A stretch of DNA of 64,000 nt. Origin: Streptococcus infantis (GTDB lineage Bacteria; Bacillota; Bacilli; Lactobacillales; Streptococcaceae). A program made the position numbers and the translations under genes. Below are positions 59,803-64,000 of the stretch, one piece after another; positions within the stretch are counted from its first letter, which is position 1; each line of letters starts with the position of its first letter. The notes beneath the pieces are model-generated. The model saw nothing but the letters and a program-made list of their open reading frames with translations. It did no database searches and was not told the DNA's origin. The DNA lies in NCBI RefSeq assembly GCF_019929665.1, contig NZ_JAHZPZ010000002.1:372001-436000 (forward strand), written 5' to 3'.

Positions 59803-60421
59803 TGACATCTCCCTTAAAGATATAAGATCCCGCTACAAAAACTGTAGCGCCAGCTTCTTTGGCTTGAGCAATAGTCTGGTCATCAATCCCACCATCCACT
59901 TCGATTTCAAAATTCAAACCTTTTTCCTCACGAAGGGCAACTAACTCACGAACCTTGTCCATGGTTTCAGGCAGAAAAGCTTGCCCACCAAATCCAGGAT
60001 TAACCGTCATGACCAAAACTTGATCAACTAAGTGAAGGACATGTTTAATCGCCTCAACAGGAGTACCAGGATTGATGACGACCGAAGGTTTAACACCGAG
60101 AGAACGAATCTTTTGAAGAGCGCCATGGATATGAGGTGTTGCCTCTACGTGAATGCTGATGATGTCAGCTCCTGCACGCGCGAAATCCTCTAAATGATGT
60201 TCGGGATTTGATACCATCAAGTGGCAGTCAAAGACCATCTTACTATGAGGTCGAAGACTTTCGACTACACCTGCACCAAAGCTGATCTGAGGTACAAAGT
60301 GACCATCCATGATATCGATATGGGCGTATTCTGCCCCAGTTGCTTCTAGGCGTTTAATTTCACGTTCAAAGTTGGCATAATCTGCTGCCAGAATTGACGG
60401 AGCAATCTTGTATTGAGACAT
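59765..60421 (-). CDS. rpe: Ribulose-phosphate 3-epimerase
   Basis: Pentose-phosphate enzyme, 218 residues. Start MSQYKIAPSI, set by GGAGAAA; the longer frame is in the end of rsgA. Motifs: PSILAADYAN, HIDIMDGHFVP, MTVNPGFGGQ and EVDGGI. Operon member between rsgA and thiN. Confidence 0.95.
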   Translation of the reverse strand: MSQYKIAPSILAADYANFEREIKRLEATGAEYAHIDIMDGHFVPQISFGAGVVESLRPHSKMVFDCHLMVSNPEHHLEDFARAGADIISIHVEATPHIHGALQKIRSLGVKPSVVINPGTPVEAIKHVLHLVDQVLVMTVNPGFGGQAFLPETMDKVRELVALREEKGLNFEIEVDGGIDDQTIAQAKEAGATVFVAGSYIFKGDVNERVQALRNQLD

Positions 60422-60431
60422 AGGTTTCTCC

Positions 60432-61310
60432 TTATTTTGGAATTTTTTTGCTGACTTTTTTATAGGTTTCTCTACGATTTTCAATCTCACTGAGGAATTG
60501 CAGATAGTTGTCGAAACGGAAGTTTGCAATGATGCCCTCTTCTACTGCTGGTTTCACTGCACAAGATGGCTCATGAGTATGCGTACAAGTACGGAACTTA
60601 CAGTCGCGACTGACACTAGCAATCTCTGGAAAGGCCTGGTTCAGCTCTTCAGCACTTGATACTTCATAATCTAGCGATGAAAAACCTGGTGTATCTGCGA
60701 TTTTGCCTCCATTTAGGTTGTAAAAACTAACAGCTCGAGTGGTATGACGACCACGGCCTAGACTATCAGAGATTTCTCCCGTCTCTAGATTGAGGTCAGG
60801 AGCAATTTTATTAAGCAGGGTTGACTTCCCGACACCTGTCTGCCCCATAAAGACTGTCACTTTGTCTGTCAACAAGGGTAGTAGCTCCTCTTTACTAGTC
60901 ACAAAGTCGTATCCAATAGCACGATAGGTTTGCTCGTAAAAATCCAGTTCTCCCCCATCTTCCAGTAAGTCCATCTTGGAAATATAGACGATAGGATGAA
61001 TCCCCTTATGCTCTAAAAGAACCAAGAAGCGATCCAGCAAGTTGCTATTAAAGTCAGGTTCTTTAACGGACATAATGACAACGGCTTGGTCAATATTGAC
61101 AATGGGTGGACGAACCAAACTATTTTTTCGTTCGTGAATTTTGAGGATATAACCTTCGGAATTTTCCTCCGCAGAAAAATCTACCCAATCTCCAACATAG
61201 GGTGTATGGCCTTTTTTACGAAAATTCCCACGCGCGCGTGTTTGATAAACCTTGCCATCACTCTCCACATAGTAGAAACCCGCCAAGGCTTTAATGATTT
61301 GTCCCTGCAT
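60432..61310 (-). CDS. rsgA: Ribosome small-subunit maturation GTPase
   Basis: Circularly permuted GTPase acting in late 30S assembly. 292 residues: OB fold (1-65), a G domain in the order G4 (SKMDLL)-G1 (GQTGVGKST)-G3 (DTPGFSS), and a C-terminal zinc finger ([14 protein letters not shown]). It lies one base after the ksgA stop. Confidence 0.95.
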   Translation of the reverse strand: MQGQIIKALAGFYYVESDGKVYQTRARGNFRKKGHTPYVGDWVDFSAEENSEGYILKIHERKNSLVRPPIVNIDQAVVIMSVKEPDFNSNLLDRFLVLLEHKGIHPIVYISKMDLLEDGGELDFYEQTYRAIGYDFVTSKEELLPLLTDKVTVFMGQTGVGKSTLLNKIAPDLNLETGEISDSLGRGRHTTRAVSFYNLNGGKIADTPGFSSLDYEVSSAEELNQAFPEIASVSRDCKFRTCTHTHEPSCAVKPAVEEGIIANFRFDNYLQFLSEIENRRETYKKVSKKIPK

Positions 61311-61311
61311 C

Positions 61312-62184
61312 TTAGAGTCCTTGTCCTTTAAGTGCGTCTGCTAGACTGGCAAATTCTTCTAAGCCCAGAGCTTCTCCACGTACACTTGGTGATAATCCAG
61401 CCTGTTCCAGAGCCTTGGTCAACTTATCCTTAACTTCCTCGGTCTTCCCAAAGTAGCCTGTCAAGTTGTTCCACAAGGTTTTACGACGATGAGTAAAACT
61501 AGCCTTGGAAACTTTAAAGAAGAAGTTCTCGTCTTCCACTGCTACAGCTGGTTCTGGACGACGTACCATTTTCAGGATAGCTGAGTCCACATTTGGTGCT
61601 GGTACAAAGACCGTACGAGGCACGATAAAGGCAACTTTGGCTGTCATATAATACTGAACCGCAATCGACAAGCTACCGTATGCCTTGGTATTTGGCTTAG
61701 CAGAGATACGATCTGCCACTTCTTTTTGCATCATGACCACAAACTCACTAAAAGGAATCCCACTTTCAATCAAGTGCATGAGAATAGGAGTTGTGATATA
61801 GTAAGGCAAGTTTGCTACTACCTTAATTGGTAAGTCAGGATTTTTGAAATTCTGGATATGTTTCGCTAGGTCAACTTTTAGAATGTCCTCGTTGACTACG
61901 GTCACATTGTCAAAATCACGCAGGGTATCCGCTAAGATTGGCACCAAACGGTGATCAATCTCAAAGGCCATGACTTCAGCTGCACGCTCAGCCAAAAATT
62001 CCGTCAAAGCACCTATCCCTGGCCCGATTTCGATAACATTGACTTGATCATCAATCTCAGCCGTATCCACGATTTTTTGAAGGATATTGGTATCGGTCAA
62101 GAAATTTTGCCCGAAGGATTTTTTAAAGGTAAAACCGTGACGCTCTAGCACTGCCTTGGTCACGCTATAATCTGCAATTCTCAT
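61312..62184 (-). CDS. ksgA: 16S rRNA (adenine-1518/1519-N6) dimethyltransferase
   Basis: Dimethylates two adenines in helix 45. 290 residues; SAM site [13 protein letters not shown] and the catalytic NLPYYITTP are intact. Its start is 31 bases after the 475-aa gene. Confidence 0.96.
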   Translation of the reverse strand: MRIADYSVTKAVLERHGFTFKKSFGQNFLTDTNILQKIVDTAEIDDQVNVIEIGPGIGALTEFLAERAAEVMAFEIDHRLVPILADTLRDFDNVTVVNEDILKVDLAKHIQNFKNPDLPIKVVANLPYYITTPILMHLIESGIPFSEFVVMMQKEVADRISAKPNTKAYGSLSIAVQYYMTAKVAFIVPRTVFVPAPNVDSAILKMVRRPEPAVAVEDENFFFKVSKASFTHRRKTLWNNLTGYFGKTEEVKDKLTKALEQAGLSPSVRGEALGLEEFASLADALKGQGL

Positions 62185-62214
62185 GTATTCTCTTTTCTAA
62201 TATTGAAAGGTTTT

Positions 62215-63642
62215 CTAATCTTGAGCTCTTCCTTCTTGTTCCTCACTAAGTTTTTGCATGTCTCTAAAAGCTGTTAGGCTAACATAGGCACCCGCTTCAT
62301 AGTATTCCGTTGGGTTTATGGCATAGTCAAAACCTTCAATCATGCCTCCAGCTTCTTCAATCATCCCATTCCATTTTTCATCAAAAACCATTCTCAGACG
62401 TTTCCAATCTGTAAATACTGGAACAGAGTTTCGCCCATCTTTTCCTTCTCTAACGGGAATATTAAAGTTAGCGTCTTTTTCCAAAACAAAGGAATTTCCT
62501 TCTGAATTATCCTCTGGGAATCCTGATGTTGCATCTAATGGAAGCAAGAATTTTGCTTTAGGCATAGCCATAGAGAAGAACTTGTAGTAAAGCCCATAAA
62601 CTAGTTCTTGCTCTTCTGTAGTCGGTTGGTCCATCTGTCCCATCAAGAGCATCCATCTTACCAGGTCAGGATTCATGACAGGAACTTGTATTTCTGGCAA
62701 ATTAGAAAAATCTGGTTTTTGAACCAAGGCTGAGGCACTGATGCTGACTTCCTTGGAATTAAAGATTGCTCCCATGGCACCGTTTAAGTAAAATGCTGTC
62801 CCAAGGAAATTCTCAATCCCTTTTTTATCTTCCGTATTTTCAATCAATTTTACGACTGAGTTTGGTCGGCTGTCAATGGTTTCCTTGAATTGGCGATACC
62901 AAGATGGGGTCAACAGCATGATCATGGGATCAGTACACAGATAACCTTCCTTACCTCTGTCATAAGTAGTTGAAAAGAGGTAAGGTTCGCCCGTTTTTTC
63001 CGAATATACTGCATAAACAGAATCTGCTGCTAACAACTTGTCTTTGACGATTTCCGCGAGACGTTCCAACTTACGAGTGTTGGATTGATAGCTTTCTTCG
63101 CTTTCAGTTTCCTGATTTTGACGGCATTTCCATAAAAAGAGACGTAAAATCTCTACGCTGTCATCAAGGGTAGCTGCCAAATAGTCTTCATTTGTTAACT
63201 GACCCTCTTGGATGGCTACAAAAGCACGATAAAGAGCATCTGAATAGCTAGATAATTTTTGCTCTTCCTCAATACCTGAACTAAAGAGCACACTTCCTTT
63301 TTTCAGTTTATCCAAAGAAGGAATCCTATCAACCACTAGATGGGCAAGAACTTCATCCGTTAGACTATCTGCATCTTTGTTTTGACTGCTGAGTTTTTTA
63401 ACCTCTACAGTACCAAGACTTTCCATTCCTTGGTCGGGATTGCAAAACTGCAACTGACTTCCAACCTTGATACTACCTTCTAGACTCCCAACAATCAATA
63501 ATTGGTTCGTTTCCTTCATCGGGAACAAATCTAGAACACCCACGCAAGCATTGTCTTTCGCCTCTTCTGCTTCCTTATTGGATTCAGTTGTTTCAGTAGG
63601 CTTTGTTGCTTCTGTCTTTTTTAAAAAATCAAAGATTCCCAT
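62215..63642 (-). CDS. SseB-like protein with an EF-Tu-domain-2-like segment, 475 aa
   Basis: A soluble protein, start MGIFDFLKKT with GAGGAAAA upstream. After a short linker (TKPTETTESNKE) residues about 35-120 resemble the beta-barrel domain 2 of translation GTPases (LLIVGSLEGSIKVGSQLQF). The middle (about 130-260) is helical. The C-terminal half has the SseB-type pattern of long alternating strands, including NPDLVRWMLL and FTDWKRLRMVFDEKW. No catalytic motif. A TGATACAAT promoter lies at about 63739-63747. The domain calls are by eye and could be wrong. In TIGR4, as I remember, nothing of this size lies between rnmV and ksgA. Confidence 0.6.
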   Translation of the reverse strand: MGIFDFLKKTEATKPTETTESNKEAEEAKDNACVGVLDLFPMKETNQLLIVGSLEGSIKVGSQLQFCNPDQGMESLGTVEVKKLSSQNKDADSLTDEVLAHLVVDRIPSLDKLKKGSVLFSSGIEEEQKLSSYSDALYRAFVAIQEGQLTNEDYLAATLDDSVEILRLFLWKCRQNQETESEESYQSNTRKLERLAEIVKDKLLAADSVYAVYSEKTGEPYLFSTTYDRGKEGYLCTDPMIMLLTPSWYRQFKETIDSRPNSVVKLIENTEDKKGIENFLGTAFYLNGAMGAIFNSKEVSISASALVQKPDFSNLPEIQVPVMNPDLVRWMLLMGQMDQPTTEEQELVYGLYYKFFSMAMPKAKFLLPLDATSGFPEDNSEGNSFVLEKDANFNIPVREGKDGRNSVPVFTDWKRLRMVFDEKWNGMIEEAGGMIEGFDYAINPTEYYEAGAYVSLTAFRDMQKLSEEQEGRAQD

Positions 63643-63738
63643 AACTTTTCCTCATCATCTCCACTTAGCACAATTTCTATGGAGTCACTTTTCTAATGCT
63701 TGCTACCAAGCCTGATTAAACCGTATATGCTTACTTCT

Positions 63739-63747
63739 ATTGTATCA
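63739..63747 (-). promoter_or_regulatory. Extended -10 promoter before the 475-aa gene
   Basis: On the minus strand TGATACAAT: an extended -10 about 97 bases before the ATG. No good -35 was seen. It may drive the genes from here through cbf1. Confidence 0.5.
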
Positions 63748-63775
63748 CATTCCCTCCACATTTTGGGGGAGTTTC

Positions 63776-64000
63776 TCAATTCTCATATGATTTCATAGCT
63801 TCTTCAACTTCAGCTAGACTGATCCCAAATAACTCTAAACGTTTAAGGAGTTGTTTCCCATTGGAATAACCGATACGAAGGCTTTCTCCTAGATATTCTC
63901 TGCGTTTTCGGCTATCTGATCCGGCTAGAAAACCAAGGCGAATCAAGTCACTACGGCTAATATCAAAGTCGCTTTCTGCTTCAAACTGCTCAGTTACTTG
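63776..64000 (-). CDS. rnmV: Ribonuclease M5, C-terminal part (start outside window)
   Basis: 75 in-frame codons run to the window edge and end in ...MKSYEN and a TGA. The visible part includes LIRLGFLAGSDSRKRRE, YLGESLRIGYSNGKQLL and LKRLELFGIS, typical of the RNase M5 C-terminus, which is needed for 5S rRNA maturation with L18. The catalytic Toprim domain lies upstream, beyond base 64000. The gene sits before ksgA as in other Firmicutes. Confidence 0.88.
   Translation of the reverse strand, partial: QVTEQFEAESDFDISRSDLIRLGFLAGSDSRKRREYLGESLRIGYSNGKQLLKRLELFGISLAEVEEAMKSYEN

Overview
The window reads as chromosome of a mitis-group streptococcus (Streptococcus mitis / oralis / infantis type, close to S. 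pneumoniae). The signs are low-to-moderate G+C, AGGAGG-type ribosome sites, YSIRK signal peptides with LPXTG anchors, pneumococcal gene blocks kept in order (ami operon; murA-epuA-endA; rsmD-coaD-sepM; rnmV-ksgA-rsgA-rpe-thiN-rmuC-cbf1-purR; folP-folC-folE-folKB), and the competence nuclease EndA. I saw no pneumococcal BOX or RUP repeats by eye. From memory of pneumococcal gene order, the blocks are kept but their arrangement differs from TIGR4. There is no prophage, intact IS element or CRISPR array. Almost everything is housekeeping; the accessory content is three large surface glycosidases, a few very small proteins, one structured intergenic element, a possible scar beside tRNA-Cys, and one unusual 475-residue protein.

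Layout. 1-3184: 3' part of the anchored pullulanase spuA. 3286-9464: a 47-codon membrane peptide, an Rrf2 regulator, a phosphoesterase, a universal stress protein, a HAD-MazG fusion, L-asparaginase, ccpA and a DUF960 protein. 9498-14444: folate operon plus a membrane protein. 14538-14726: structured repeat-like element. 14734-22868: pgk, the GH85 endoglycosidase endoD and a Na/Pi cotransporter. 22897-24282: a small protein and pepA. 24397-30109: tightly overlapping operon murI-rdgB-phosphodiesterase-cbpB-xerD-like-scpA-scpB-rluB-yidD. 30317-30562: YneF. 30876-36032: giant anchored GH95 alpha-L-fucosidase. 36114-36475: two overlapping mini-genes. 36629-43124: amiACDEF oligopeptide importer. 43304-43374: tRNA-Cys. 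43607-50807: CNNM/CorC protein, endA-epuA-murA-DUF1146, sepM-coaD-rsmD, asnA. 50903-55951: BI-1 family protein, TrmH methylase, acylphosphatase, yidC, pflA, lysA. 56024-64000: purR back to a partial rnmV, with the 475-residue gene lying between rnmV and ksgA.

How it works together. SpuA, EndoD and the GH95 fucosidase are all wall-anchored and attack host glycans (glycogen, N-glycans, fucosylated glycans). EndoD and the fucosidase each have a promoter with an approximately 80-90 nt leader carrying a catabolite (cre) box just before the start codon. The repressor that reads such boxes, CcpA, is encoded in the same window and has its own near-consensus cre. AmiACDEF imports peptides, PepA trims acidic ones, and EndA degrades DNA at the surface.

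The places I would look at again are the mini-gene pair at 36114-36475, the 47-codon gene at 3286-3429, the hairpin-rich element at 14538-14726, the 11-bp tandem repeats and palindrome after tRNA-Cys, and the 475-residue protein with its own promoter inside the ksgA operon. All functional statements come from motifs and remembered family knowledge; no database search was run.
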